From Erysipelotrichales bacterium (GTDB taxonomy: Bacteria; Bacillota_I; Bacilli_A; Erysipelotrichales; Erysipelotrichaceae): a stretch of DNA of 64,000 nucleotides. This document shows positions 24,692-34,478 of this stretch, in pieces. The notes beneath the pieces were generated by a model that worked only from the letters and a program-made list of their open reading frames with translations, was not told the origin of the DNA and did not search any database. The stretch covers positions 1-64,000 of the forward strand of contig CAJTJP010000006.1 in the NCBI GenBank assembly GCA_910576855.1. Direction: 5' to 3'. Every line of letters starts with the position of its first letter. The first letter of the stretch is position 1. The translations under genes were made by a program, and so were the position numbers.

Positions 24692-25597
24692 ATGAAAAAG
24701 ATGAGTGTTTTAGTAGTAAGTGCTATGATGATTTTAGTTGTAGGTTGTTCAAAGGATTTAAAGGTTACTGTAAAGGATAACCTTGAGGTAGAATACGGAG
24801 ATAAATTAGACAACTCCATTCTATTTGATAAGGAACAGTCTGATGAAGGAATCGCAGTAAAAGAAGTGAAAAACTTCGATGCAAAGAAAACAGGAGAACA
24901 GGAAATCACAGTGATCTTTACAAACGCTGATGAGAAAACAAAAGAGGAAACATTGAAAGTAACTGTAAAGGATACTAAGAAACCTGTTATTAAGCTGAAA
25001 AAGGAAAAGGTGGAAATTACTGCAGGAGATAAGTTTGATGCTGCTTCTAATATTGAGTCTGTAAAGGATCCGGTAGACGGTGATATTAAAAAAAGTGAGG
25101 ATAAGAAGCTGACAAAGAACGGTTATATCATCACAAGCGATGTGAATATCAAGAAGGCGGGAAGCTATACAGTAAAAGTAACTGCGTATGATGTGAACGG
25201 CAATAAAGCGGAAAGCAGCTATAAGGTAACGGTAAAGAAAAAGCCGCAGGAGCAAGCTCCGACACAGAATAACAATCAAACAAGCGGAAACGGCTATACA
25301 AGTAATCAAGGAAGCTACAACAAGCCTGCAACCGGGAACACAGGTTCAAACAAGAAACCTACTCAATCAAAACCTCAGCAGACTTGTAAAGCGGGAGTGA
25401 TCCACCCCAACGCAATGGGAAATTCTGGGAAATTATTTAACAGCGAACAAGAAGCGATTGACTATGGGAACATGATGAGCGAAAAAGATGCATCAATTAT
25501 ATCATTCAGTTATGGAGTGGTATTTGATTACTGTGATAACGTCATAAATAAATGGACGGTAGGCTTCAATTATGGAAATGATGTTTTTGTACCTTAG
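24692..25597 (+). CDS. Ig-like repeat lipoprotein 2
   Basis: 301 residues from MKKMSVLVVS at 24692; GGAGGAAG lies 6-7 nt upstream, so the 14 codons before it are not used. Lipobox LVVGC, the EVEYGDKLD region, the DUF5011-like Ig domain and the Q/N-rich linker match lipoprotein 1 almost residue for residue; the last ~60 residues diverge (fewer cysteines, end VGFNYGNDVFVP). This is a tandem duplication that includes downstream DNA. The ligand, if any, is probably set by the variable C-terminal domain (inference). Confidence 0.8.
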   Translation: MKKMSVLVVSAMMILVVGCSKDLKVTVKDNLEVEYGDKLDNSILFDKEQSDEGIAVKEVKNFDAKKTGEQEITVIFTNADEKTKEETLKVTVKDTKKPVIKLKKEKVEITAGDKFDAASNIESVKDPVDGDIKKSEDKKLTKNGYIITSDVNIKKAGSYTVKVTAYDVNGNKAESSYKVTVKKKPQEQAPTQNNNQTSGNGYTSNQGSYNKPATGNTGSNKKPTQSKPQQTCKAGVIHPNAMGNSGKLFNSEQEAIDYGNMMSEKDASIISFSYGVVFDYCDNVINKWTVGFNYGNDVFVP

Positions 25598-25639
25598 TTT
25601 TTAGACTTAGTGATAACCATAAATAATTTAAAGTATTTT

Positions 25640-25665
25640 AGTCGATATCTAATATCGGCTTTTTT
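25640..25665 (+). terminator. Terminator of lipoprotein 2
   Basis: AGTCGATAT-CTA-ATATCGGCT then five T. Confidence 0.8.
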
Positions 25666-25899
25666 AAACCCCATTTATATCCTTCAAAATAAATTAAAAA
25701 AAGTTTAAAAATTTTTTGTATTTCTAAAATTACGATTGTATGTAAGAAGTAAGGGCGCCTTAAACAGGCATATGTACCTTACTTTTTCTGTGTAAGGAAA
25801 GGAGTGGATGACCTTGAATTATTATAAGGTGAGATACACTTAGGGGCTTATGCCCCTGCAAGAGAAAGGCAATGTGTTTTAACATATATAAGTCCTAAT
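25661..25899 (+). ncRNA. Duplicated structured intergenic element, copy 2
   Basis: Same order of hairpins as copy 1: AAGTAAGG/CCTTACTT (25747-25784), AAAGGAG, ACCTT/AAGGT, GGGG-CTTATG-CCCC. An 11-codon frame (ATG 25808 to TAG 25843) is partly kept in copy 1 (T-L-N-x-Y-K-V-x-Y), but the start codon is not, so it may not be translated. Confidence 0.4.
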
Positions 25900-25918
25900 A
25901 AATTTTATAAGCATAAAT

Positions 25919-25939
25919 CCGAAAGCTAAAAGCTTTCGG
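25919..25939 (+). promoter_or_regulatory. Hairpin directly before the adhesin ribosome-binding site
   Basis: CCGAAAGC-TAAAA-GCTTTCGG, a perfect 8-bp stem ending 4 nt before AAAGGAAAGG. It may stabilise the mRNA or insulate the site. Confidence 0.5.
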
Positions 25940-25959
25940 TAGAAAGGAAAGGTGATTTT

Positions 25960-28900
25960 ATGCTTAAATTAAAAAATACAATAAAAAGAATATCAATTCT
26001 TACGTGTACATTTTTTATGGCGATTTCAAATATGTCGCTGCCTGTACATGCGAAAGACAATATTGCCATAGGAAAGGATATTCTATACTCTTATACAGGT
26101 TATAATCCTGATGGAAGTGTAGTTAATGCATATGGTGAAACAGTTTCTAAAATATTTGTGAATGGTGAGATAGCGTTTTGTGTTCAACCCAATAAGAAGT
26201 TGAATATTGATGCCAACTTCACAAGAAGTAATTATACGCATGAACAAAAAGAAAAAATGGAACGTATAGCCTACGCTGGTTGGCATATGTCAAAGAAAAC
26301 TGATGATGATTATGTGGCTACTCAATTTATGATTTGGGAAGCAATGGGATTAAAGTTTACTTCTAATTCTTTTGATAATTACACTGCTAAGAAAACTGAA
26401 ATTAATGAGCGATTAACTCAGTTCTCACAATTACCTTCATTCGATAAAACATCAATAACTTTAAAAATCGGTGAATCAAAAACAATCACTGATACAGAAG
26501 GTGTTTTTGAAAACTATTATTTCACATCTAAAAGTGATGGTTTAACCGTGAAAAAAAGTGGTAATAAATTAACGATTACTGCGAGTGCCAATGCGCCTGA
26601 AAATGCTGTGGTGAAATATCAGATGGTAAAGCAAGCGTGTGTTGGTACATCCATCCTCTATGCCTCTGATGATTCACAAAATGTCGTTCCATTTAAACGT
26701 TCTGACCCTCATGAGACCGTTATTAATATCAAGGTTCAAAAATACGGTAACCTTGAATTAAAGAAGCTAGATAAACAAAGCGGTAAGGTGGTAAAGAAAG
26801 CAGGTGTTGAATTTGATGTCTTTAAGGAAAACGGTACTAAGGTAGCTACTATTGCGACTAATAATAACGGTATCGCTTCATTAAAGAATCTGTTGTTCGG
26901 TAAGTATTATGCACTTGAAAAAACAGAACCTGATAAATATTTCATCAGTAATGAAAGAATCAATTTTGAAATCAAAGAGAGTGATGTTACGGTTCAAAAG
27001 TCTTTAGCGAACGATCAAATCAGAGGCAGAATTGAGCTTTCCAAAGAGGATTGTGAGGTTGGTAAACGACCTCAAGGTGACGCAAAGCTCTTTCATGCAG
27101 AATATACCTTATACGCAAAGGAGGATATCTTGGACCCTGCCGATGATTCGGTTATTTATCCTGCCGGTACTGAAATTGCCACTGCTTCTATCGGTGAAAA
27201 CTATAAGGCAGCCTTCGATAATCTGTATTTAGGAAGATACAAGATAAAGGAAACGAAAGCTCCGAAAGGTTATCTTATCGATGAAAGAGAATATGAGGTG
27301 AATCTTACTTCTGATGCTTATGTCAAAACTGTTACTAGCTGTGATCCTGTCATGAAACAAGCGTTTAAGATTGCGAAGTTTAGTGATCCTGATGGTTCAG
27401 GTGGTATCAAGCCGGCATTAAAAGGCGCAGAGTTTACGGCTATCTTGAATCGCTATGTAGAACAATACGGCTGGGATATGGCTTTACAAATTGCACAAGA
27501 CCCTGATGATGATCGTATCCTTGACAGTGAATGGGATGTGTTGATCACAAGTGATGAAGGTACTGCGACAAGCAAGCCTTTACCTTTCGGTAATTATTTA
27601 GTGAAGGAAACCAAAACACCCGGTAATCCCGGTGATTATGAAACAGCTCCCGATTTCTATGTAAACATTGAAAAGGACAGTGAGATCCCTATGAATTATC
27701 TATATATCAATGATCCTGAGTTTACTACAATTATCGCAATCGTGAAAAAGGATGCGGAAACTCATAATATCATTGAGTTAGAAGGCGCAACCTTTAAAAT
27801 CAAATGTCTTGAGAAAAACAGTATGTTTGAAGCAGGAGAGTATGTAAACTGGTGGCAATGGAATCCGATTCCTCATACAGTAGATACCTTTACGACAACA
27901 GAAAACGGAACGGTAATGTTGCCGGAGGAGTTACCAATCGGTTTGTATCAGCTAGAGGAAATCAAAGCACCGAACGGTTATCTGTTAGCGCAAAGCGCTA
28001 AACCGTTCAGAATCAGCGGTAACGGCATTCACCAACAATTAGGACCTGATGATACTACCATCGTAACTACAATCACCTTTGATGATGTGCCGGTAAAAGG
28101 ACAAGTCAAGCTTCAAAAGGAAGCGATGTTGTTTCAGGGGTATACTTCAACGAATACAAAGTATGGGGAATTGTTTACACCCGTTTATGAGAGAGGATTA
28201 CTTGCGAATGTGAAGTTTGAAATCAAAGCGAAAACGGATATTATCGGAGCTGACGGTAAGCTGTGGTATCGTGCCGGACAAAGAGTCGAGGTTCTCACAA
28301 CAGACGGAGAAACGATTACGACATCAAGTCAATTACCAATCGGAACTGAAGGACATAATATCTACAGTATTCAGGAAATAGAAACAGCGGAAGGCTATGT
28401 ATTAGATGATACGATCCGTTATTTCCGTTTCGATTATGCAGATGAGAATACTGCGATCGTTGATCCGACATGGTTGGATGAAAACGGAAATGAAATAGAA
28501 GCAGATGAAATCTTGACCTTAGATAACCAACATCAAACAAGCATTACTCCTATCATGAAGCATATGGAAATATCTGACAACAAAGACAAAACAGAAGCAT
28601 ACAAACAGGTAGTGTTCGGAATATTCAGTGAACAGGTGGAACAGTTAGAAAAGGATTCCTTAGTCGCTGTACTTGATGTAGATGAAAATGGAAAAGCGGA
28701 AGGCACCTTGACAGAGAAAGGAACTTATTACATGCAGGAACTGTCAACCGATAATGATTATGTGCTGTCTGATGAAAAATATCCGTTTACATATTCCTAT
28801 AACGGTGATAAACAACAGGTAATCCAAGTGAATAACGGCAAACCTATCTATAACTATTTAAAAAGAGGAACGATTGAAGTCTATAAACAGGATGCAGACA

Positions 28901-30696
28901 GTAAGCTGCCGTTGATGAATGTATGTTTTGAGCTTGCGACAGACAAAGACTTTACTCATATCATCAAAACCACATGGACAGATGAAAACGGCAAAGCGAT
29001 CTTTGATGAATTGGAAGCCAATCATACATATTACATCAGAGAAAAATATGACGGAAATCATGATATGGTAGATAAGGGATACGTATATGATTCAACAATA
29101 CATGAAGTAACATTGAATGATGTAGAAATAATAAAAGTAAACCTCACGAATACGCAAGTGAAAGGTAAGGTACAATTTACGAAAACAGGAGAAAGCTTCC
29201 ATGATGTTGAAATCATAGAAGGAGCCTTCGGTAAGGAACATCACCCGATATGGTCGCAAGGCAATCTGTTAGGAGCTGAACTGACGATACGAGCGGCAGA
29301 GGATATCACCACATGGGATCAAACAGAGCACTACAAGAAAGGCGATGTCGTAGCTGTGCTTGAATCTGATTGGCAGACAACCGACAGCTTATTACTGCCT
29401 GTAGGAAAGTATGAAGCCTATGAATCAAAAACACCGCATGGTTATATCAAAGATGAAACGATTTATACCTTTGAAATCAAACCAAACGGCAAAGCAGAGC
29501 TTCAGCTGAACAGCATCTCTATCAATAACAAAAGAGCGAAGGTCAATCTTGATTTCACGAAAGCATTAGAGAAACAAGAAACCTTTATCAATCCTGAAGC
29601 CTATCAAGATGTTGTCTTTGGCTTATACGCAAGAGAGGATATCTATAACTATATGGGGAAGGTAGTGATCAAAAACGGCTCATTGATCGGCATCTCACAT
29701 ATCGATGAACAAGGTCATTTAACCAACACCTTTGATTTACCTAACGGTGTATATTATTTCAAAGAGCTGCAGACAAACGATCAGTATCAATTAGATACAA
29801 CCGAGTATGATTTTGAGGTAGGCTATCCTGGAGAGGAAGTCAAGGAATATACGATCGAAATCAATGAAGGAGATCCAATCAACAATGATCTAAAACGAGG
29901 CAGCATTGAGATCATCAAAACAACAACCGATTCTCTGCATTACACAAAGGCAGAACAGGAATACGTAGACTCTTTCCATAATATGGAAGGATATACCAAA
30001 ATCTACCATAATCCATTAACGAAGGACAATACAAATTATCTGGCAGGAGTAACCTTTGAAATAGCTACTGATAAGGACTTCACCAATATCATCGATACAA
30101 AGAAAACGGACGGTACTGGTCGTATTGTATTCGATGAGCTTGAATTAGGAAAGTATTTCATACGTGAAAAATCTACGCTGCAGCACTATGTCTTGACTGA
30201 TGAAGTGTTCAAGATAGAGCTAACCAAGCATAGACAGGTGGAAACAATTACAGTAGATAATGAGTTGGTAAAAGCCGATATCCATATCCATAAGGTAGAT
30301 GAAACAGACAAAACGATTGCTTTACAAGGCGCAGAGTTTACGATGTATGCGGATAAGGAATGTGCCCAAAGAATCACAAAAGCAGTTACCGATCAATCAG
30401 GCAACGCAAGCTTCAAAGATATCACCTTTGGCACTACAGTATACATCAAGGAAACCAAAGCGCCTAGTGGTTATGAGTTATCCGGCAAAGTAACAGAAGT
30501 GACAATCAACGATGAATGGCTTAAAGAACCCAAAGACCGAGTCATCGAAATCACCAACCGCAAAATCCCTAGAACTCCGAATACAGGCGATCATACAAAC
30601 ATTATTATGTATTTAGGACTATTAGGTATCAGCTTAGGTGCTTTTGCATTATCCGCAAAAAGAAGCCTTATGCTCATTAAGTTTGATACTTATTGA
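25960..30696 (+). CDS. Thioester-domain, Cna_B-repeat cell-wall adhesin
   Basis: 1,578 residues. Signal peptide (1-31, ends PVHA). A thioester (TED) domain at about 35-230 shows its two hallmarks, Cys in IAFCVQPNKK and Gln in ATQFMIWEA; in this family they form an internal Cys-Gln thioester that bonds covalently to host surfaces. About eleven Cna_B/SpaA prealbumin-like domains follow, with recurring K-E-T-K-A-P-x-G-Y and E-I/L-x-N motifs that often carry isopeptide bonds. The C terminus has TPNTGD (variant of LPxTG), a hydrophobic stretch and basic residues, so sortase anchoring is expected. Its last ~170 codons are nearly identical to the intron-split copy at 133-659. No sortase or pilin neighbour is in view. 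A single large exposed adhesin is the best reading. Confidence 0.88.
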   Translation: MLKLKNTIKRISILTCTFFMAISNMSLPVHAKDNIAIGKDILYSYTGYNPDGSVVNAYGETVSKIFVNGEIAFCVQPNKKLNIDANFTRSNYTHEQKEKMERIAYAGWHMSKKTDDDYVATQFMIWEAMGLKFTSNSFDNYTAKKTEINERLTQFSQLPSFDKTSITLKIGESKTITDTEGVFENYYFTSKSDGLTVKKSGNKLTITASANAPENAVVKYQMVKQACVGTSILYASDDSQNVVPFKRSDPHETVINIKVQKYGNLELKKLDKQSGKVVKKAGVEFDVFKENGTKVATIATNNNGIASLKNLLFGKYYALEKTEPDKYFISNERINFEIKESDVTVQKSLANDQIRGRIELSKEDCEVGKRPQGDAKLFHAEYTLYAKEDILDPADDSVIYPAGTEIATASIGENYKAAFDNLYLGRYKIKETKAPKGYLIDEREYEVNLTSDAYVKTVTSCDPVMKQAFKIAKFSDPDGSGGIKPALKGAEFTAILNRYVEQYGWDMALQIAQDPDDDRILDSEWDVLITSDEGTATSKPLPFGNYLVKETKTPGNPGDYETAPDFYVNIEKDSEIPMNYLYINDPEFTTIIAIVKKDAETHNIIELEGATFKIKCLEKNSMFEAGEYVNWWQWNPIPHTVDTFTTTENGTVMLPEELPIGLYQLEEIKAPNGYLLAQSAKPFRISGNGIHQQLGPDDTTIVTTITFDDVPVKGQVKLQKEAMLFQGYTSTNTKYGELFTPVYERGLLANVKFEIKAKTDIIGADGKLWYRAGQRVEVLTTDGETITTSSQLPIGTEGHNIYSIQEIETAEGYVLDDTIRYFRFDYADENTAIVDPTWLDENGNEIEADEILTLDNQHQTSITPIMKHMEISDNKDKTEAYKQVVFGIFSEQVEQLEKDSLVAVLDVDENGKAEGTLTEKGTYYMQELSTDNDYVLSDEKYPFTYSYNGDKQQVIQVNNGKPIYNYLKRGTIEVYKQDADSKLPLMNVCFELATDKDFTHIIKTTWTDENGKAIFDELEANHTYYIREKYDGNHDMVDKGYVYDSTIHEVTLNDVEIIKVNLTNTQVKGKVQFTKTGESFHDVEIIEGAFGKEHHPIWSQGNLLGAELTIRAAEDITTWDQTEHYKKGDVVAVLESDWQTTDSLLLPVGKYEAYESKTPHGYIKDETIYTFEIKPNGKAELQLNSISINNKRAKVNLDFTKALEKQETFINPEAYQDVVFGLYAREDIYNYMGKVVIKNGSLIGISHIDEQGHLTNTFDLPNGVYYFKELQTNDQYQLDTTEYDFEVGYPGEEVKEYTIEINEGDPINNDLKRGSIEIIKTTTDSLHYTKAEQEYVDSFHNMEGYTKIYHNPLTKDNTNYLAGVTFEIATDKDFTNIIDTKKTDGTGRIVFDELELGKYFIREKSTLQHYVLTDEVFKIELTKHRQVETITVDNELVKADIHIHKVDETDKTIALQGAEFTMYADKECAQRITKAVTDQSGNASFKDITFGTTVYIKETKAPSGYELSGKVTEVTINDEWLKEPKDRVIEITNRKIPRTPNTGDHTNIIMYLGLLGISLGAFALSAKRSLMLIKFDTY

Positions 30697-30750
30697 ATAA
30701 GCAAAATGCTCCGTTATTATTATATATAGGGGAGAGGCATCAAAAAGATT

Positions 30751-30775
30751 AATCTCACTTCGGTGAGATTTTTTT
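30751..30775 (+). terminator. Terminator of the thioester adhesin
   Basis: AATCTCAC-TTCG-GTGAGATT then T-run; same sequence as the tRNA terminator at 23074-23099. Confidence 0.8.
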
Positions 30776-30795
30776 ATTATGTTTAATCATTAAAA

Positions 30796-30819
30796 ATCAC
30801 ACAGAATACTCTGTATGAT
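30796..30819 (-). terminator. Terminator of the rsmG-noc-parA-parB operon
   Basis: ATCACACAGA (30796-30805) pairs with TCTGTATGAT (30810-30819); TTTTT follows on the minus strand. Confidence 0.75.
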
Positions 30820-30821
30820 CT

Positions 30822-31703
30822 TTACAATTCCTCCTCTAAACAATCCAAAAGCTCTAAGATACGATTCAAATCATCCGTCCCGTTATACGTGATCGAAATC
30901 CGCTTATCATCTACCTTGACCTTTGTTTGAAGCTTGGTCTGTAAACGATGCTCAATCGGATCCAAATGAGAATCCCTTTGTTTGACCTCACTCTTTTCCT
31001 TCGGTTCATTTAAATTCTTGACCATTGTTTCCACAGCTCTTACAGATAGATGAAGCTGAATAGCCTTTTGTGCAACATCCTCCATCAAGGCTTCATTCTT
31101 TAAGCCCAATAAGGCTCTGACATGCCCCATACTGAGCTGCTTTGTGACAACATAATTCTGTACGCTTTCCGGAAGCTTTAACAGGCGCAGCAGATTCGCC
31201 ACATGCTCACGTGATTTTCCGACACGCTTTGCCAGCTCCTCTTGCGTATAACCGATTTTTTTGATCAGCTTTTCATAGCCCTGTGCTTCCTCGATCGCAT
31301 TCAGATCCTCACGCTGAATATTCTCAAGCAATGCGATCTCCATCATTTGTTGATCGTCAAAATCCATTACGATAGCCGGAATCATCTGCATGCCCGCAAG
31401 CTTAGATGCTCGCCAACGACGCTCACCGGTAATCAGCTCATAGCCCTGCACCGCCTTTTTCACAAGAATAGGAGTAAATACGCCGTGAAGCGCAATGGAT
31501 TCTGCCAATTCTTGGAGTTTGTCATCATCAAAATGCTTACGCGGCTGATAAGGATTGACCTTGATATCAGCGACTGCGATTTCGCTTTTTTGATTGCTGT
31601 ATTCCGTTGAAGCTCCCTGCTGAATATCCTCTAATACATCATCGATGCTTTCACCGAATATTGCGCTTAAGCCTTTTCCCAACGCATTTTCTTTTTTTGC
31701 CAT
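30822..31703 (-). CDS. parB: Chromosome partition protein ParB (Spo0J)
   Basis: 293 residues, usual ParB length. Binds parS sites near the origin and loads SMC for chromosome segregation. The N-terminal CTP-binding ParB/Srx domain carries NPYQPRKHFDDDKLQELAES and the GERRWRA motif (about 117-123); a helix-turn-helix follows (IGYTQEELAKRVGKSREHV) and a C-terminal dimerisation segment (about 255-293). Last gene of rsmG-noc-parA-parB; the ATG lies 11 nt after the parA stop. No perfect parS palindrome was seen in the window. Confidence 0.95.
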   Translation of the reverse strand: MAKKENALGKGLSAIFGESIDDVLEDIQQGASTEYSNQKSEIAVADIKVNPYQPRKHFDDDKLQELAESIALHGVFTPILVKKAVQGYELITGERRWRASKLAGMQMIPAIVMDFDDQQMMEIALLENIQREDLNAIEEAQGYEKLIKKIGYTQEELAKRVGKSREHVANLLRLLKLPESVQNYVVTKQLSMGHVRALLGLKNEALMEDVAQKAIQLHLSVRAVETMVKNLNEPKEKSEVKQRDSHLDPIEHRLQTKLQTKVKVDDKRISITYNGTDDLNRILELLDCLEEEL

Positions 31704-31714
31704 TTTCGCCCCTC

Positions 31715-32488
31715 CTATCGTCTGCGGTTGTTTTTCACAACCTCATTCGCAAGCCCGGCATATGCCTTTGCCCCCTCGCAGCGCACATCGTATTCAAAGA
31801 TACTCAAGCCGCGCGACGGCGCTTCACTCAATTTGATATTTCTCGGTATGTAGCTGCGATAGACTCGATCCTTGAAGTGGGTACGAACCTCCTGCTGAAC
31901 CTCTACACTTAATTTCGTACGTGCATCAAACATCGTCAATACGACGCCCTCAATCACCAAATCATGATTGAACAGCTGCTGTACAAGTCGTATCGTCAAC
32001 AACAGCTGGGTAACACCCTCTAAGGCATAATACTCACACTGCACCGGAATCATCACCGAATCTGCCGCAGTCAAAGCATTTGTATTCAATAAGCCTAAGG
32101 AAGGCGGACAGTCAATAATAATAAAATCATATTGATTTCTGATCGGATCAAGCTTTTCCTTTAACAGCTCCTCCTTGCCGACCTCAAACTTTGCCATCTG
32201 TAAATCAGCACCGGCCAAATTGATGCTTGAGGGTACGATATCGATCGGAGGGGCAGTCAAATTCAATCGCACATCCTCTACCCGATAATTTTCCATTAAT
32301 AAATTATATACCGATAAACGATTTTGATTAGAGCCTGCGCCGACCCCCTGTGTCGCATTCCCCTGCGGATCAAAATCAACAAGCAAAACCTTATTCCCGA
32401 GATATCCCAATCCGGCAGCGAGATTGATCGCCGTAGTCGTTTTTCCTACTCCGCCCTTTTGATTGGATACCGCTATTATTTTTCCCAT
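31715..32488 (-). CDS. parA: Chromosome partition ATPase ParA (Soj)
   Basis: 257 residues. Deviant Walker A motif KGGVGKTTT (about 11-19), Walker A' in VLLVDFDPQGNAT, and Walker B DFIIIDCPPSLGLL (about 120-133) define a ParA/MinD-type ATPase that binds DNA as an ATP dimer and is stimulated by ParB. In Bacillota it also regulates DnaA. It lies 17 nt after noc and 11 nt before parB, so the operon is tight. Confidence 0.95.
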   Translation of the reverse strand: MGKIIAVSNQKGGVGKTTTAINLAAGLGYLGNKVLLVDFDPQGNATQGVGAGSNQNRLSVYNLLMENYRVEDVRLNLTAPPIDIVPSSINLAGADLQMAKFEVGKEELLKEKLDPIRNQYDFIIIDCPPSLGLLNTNALTAADSVMIPVQCEYYALEGVTQLLLTIRLVQQLFNHDLVIEGVVLTMFDARTKLSVEVQQEVRTHFKDRVYRSYIPRNIKLSEAPSRGLSIFEYDVRCEGAKAYAGLANEVVKNNRRR

Positions 32489-32505
32489 TTTACATCCGTA
32501 CCCTC

Positions 32506-33270
32506 CTATTTCTGAAAGCGAATGATCACAGTTACGTAATCTTCGCTTTCCTCCTCTTTCATATCCAAATCGACACCGGCATGCTCCACCATTTTCACTG
32601 CCTGATGAATCGTATTTAACGCAATTTTCATATTACGGGTAATACCCTTTAATAACTGCTTCTTTTTCGGCTCCGTCTTTTCCTGATCGGCCTTGATCAT
32701 CTTTTCCGTTTGTGAAACAGATAAGCCTTTTTTCAATATGCGGTCGAGATAATCCTGTTGCTTGTCCTCTTGTGCCCCCAATAAAGCACGCGCATGTCGT
32801 TCTGAAATCAGCTTCGCATTTACGGCATTTTGAATATTTTCATCTAAATTCAACAAACGTATTTTATTCGCAATTGAGGATTGTGACTTACCGATTTTTA
32901 ATGCCAGCTGCGATTGATTCAGGTTTGCGTATTTCATGATATCGATATACGATTTTGCTTCCTCGATCGCACTCAGATTTTCTCTTTGAATATTTTCAAC
33001 CAATGCCATTTCGGCCATCTGCAGCTCATCGGCATCCATCACCAGTACCGGCACCTCCACCATGCCGTTCAGCTTCATTGCCCGATAACGTCTTTCACCG
33101 GCAACGATTTGATAGCCGTTTGCACATTCTCTGACCGTAATCGGCTGAATCAAGCCGTTTTCTCTGATTGACTGAGCCAAATCCATCAACGCTTCATCAT
33201 TGAATTCCAAACGCGGCTGATAAGGATTCGGTTGAATCTCCTCCAGCATAACGATCTTACTTTCCCGCAT
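32506..33270 (-). CDS. noc: Nucleoid occlusion protein Noc (ParB-family)
   Basis: 254 residues, ParB-like: NPYQPRLEFNDEALMDLAQS, then IVAGERRYRAMKLNG, then an HTH (NLNQSQLALKIGKSQSSIAN). Position between rsmG and parA is the standard location of noc in Bacillota; Noc binds NBS sites and keeps FtsZ from assembling over the chromosome. A second ParB function cannot be excluded on sequence alone. It starts 12 nt after the rsmG stop. Confidence 0.85.
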   Translation of the reverse strand: MRESKIVMLEEIQPNPYQPRLEFNDEALMDLAQSIRENGLIQPITVRECANGYQIVAGERRYRAMKLNGMVEVPVLVMDADELQMAEMALVENIQRENLSAIEEAKSYIDIMKYANLNQSQLALKIGKSQSSIANKIRLLNLDENIQNAVNAKLISERHARALLGAQEDKQQDYLDRILKKGLSVSQTEKMIKADQEKTEPKKKQLLKGITRNMKIALNTIHQAVKMVEHAGVDLDMKEEESEDYVTVIIRFQK

Positions 33271-33282
33271 ATAATTCCTCCT

Positions 33283-33987
33283 CTATAACGGCTGCTTCTT
33301 AATTTTGGCAAAGGCTCTCGGATATTGCTTCGGTGTAGCCTTTGTTTTTTGATAAATAAGATTGATTCGTCTTGAACCGTCACTCAGCTCATGCTCACAG
33401 CCCTTTAAAAACGTACAGCCCAAACAGGCAGTCGCATGATTTGCCTCCTCCTGTTCATGATAGCCCTCCGCCCCCTTCATTGCTAAGAAAAGCCCCTGCT
33501 TCTTAACCAAGGGGATACATAATTCACTAAGCATCGGCAGATTGGCCACCGCCCTTGCCGTAACGATATCAAAGCTTTCACGCTTTTGCTTCACATAGTC
33601 CTCTGCACGTGCATTAACAAGCTTTACATCAAGCGCAAGCTCAGCACATAAATGAGTTAAAAAGGTAATTCGCTTTCCTAACGGCTCCACGATTGTCACC
33701 TCTAAATCAGGCTGAACGATTTTCATCGGAAGTGAAGGAAAACCCGCACCTGCACCTACATCACATAATTTACCCTGAAGCGGAATATCAATCAACGGAT
33801 AGATCGAATCCAAAAAATGCTTCTCATAAACAGCATTTTCTTCCTTGATTGCCGTAAGATTCATTTTTTGATTCCATTGCGTTAATAAGGCGGCATATAT
33901 TTCAAACTGTTTTTGCTGATACTCATTTAAAATAATTCCGTTTTTTTGTAAATAAAGCGCAAAATCCTGCTTGTGAAAAACAGTCAT
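33283..33987 (-). CDS. rsmG: 16S rRNA m7G527 methyltransferase RsmG
   Basis: 234 residues. SAM-dependent methyltransferase fold with the motif LCDVGAGAGFPSLPMKI (about 88-104), upstream N-L-T-A-I-K, and the late motif AVANLPMLSEL. Modifies N7 of G527 in 16S rRNA. It is first in the rsmG-noc-parA-parB operon; mnmG, its frequent partner, is absent, as upstream lies a divergent HTH gene. A cysteine-containing insertion (CLGCTFLKGC) near residue 200 is somewhat unusual. Confidence 0.93.
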   Translation of the reverse strand: MTVFHKQDFALYLQKNGIILNEYQQKQFEIYAALLTQWNQKMNLTAIKEENAVYEKHFLDSIYPLIDIPLQGKLCDVGAGAGFPSLPMKIVQPDLEVTIVEPLGKRITFLTHLCAELALDVKLVNARAEDYVKQKRESFDIVTARAVANLPMLSELCIPLVKKQGLFLAMKGAEGYHEQEEANHATACLGCTFLKGCEHELSDGSRRINLIYQKTKATPKQYPRAFAKIKKQPL

Positions 33988-34090
33988 GCCATGCCTCCTT
34001 TTCCAAATACTTCCATAAAAATCACAGTTGTTTCTCGCTATGATGAAAGGTGTTTTTTCATATACCTGCTACCTTACGGTACAGTATATT

Positions 34091-34119
34091 ATTATAACGG
34101 ATTTGCCGGGAAATGAAAA
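34091..34119 (-). promoter_or_regulatory. Promoter of the rsmG operon
   Basis: TTTTCA (34119-34114), 17 bp, TATAAT (34096-34091), minus strand. The DNA from 34120 to 34440 shows no gene and no DnaA-box cluster by eye. Confidence 0.55.
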
Positions 34120-34478
34120 GGTAAAACGGGAAATAATTATAAGAAATATTGAAAGGTGAAGCAACGGTCATCTCGTTTATCTTATGTATCGGCTTTTGAA
34201 TAATTAGATCTCAACATATCAACAGATACTGTCAATCGATATGTGTAGCATTTCCGTACACAGTGTCAGTAAACAAAGATACACAAAAAAATTCCTGTTG
34301 ATATGAGTTACAATCACAAAATTTATCAAACAGAATATCTTTACAATTATATAGTCTATTATGGATATTGTTTGCGATTTTAGATTATATTAAAAAATAT
34401 AATATCCTTAAATGGATAATTTATTAATTTCATTTTTCTATTTTGTATATAATTTGTGTAATAGAGGAGGTAGCACCT

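Noticed and set aside
30822-34440. parS site or replication origin near the par operon
   Set aside because: No TGTTTCACGTGAAACA-like palindrome and no cluster of TTATCCACA boxes were found by eye.
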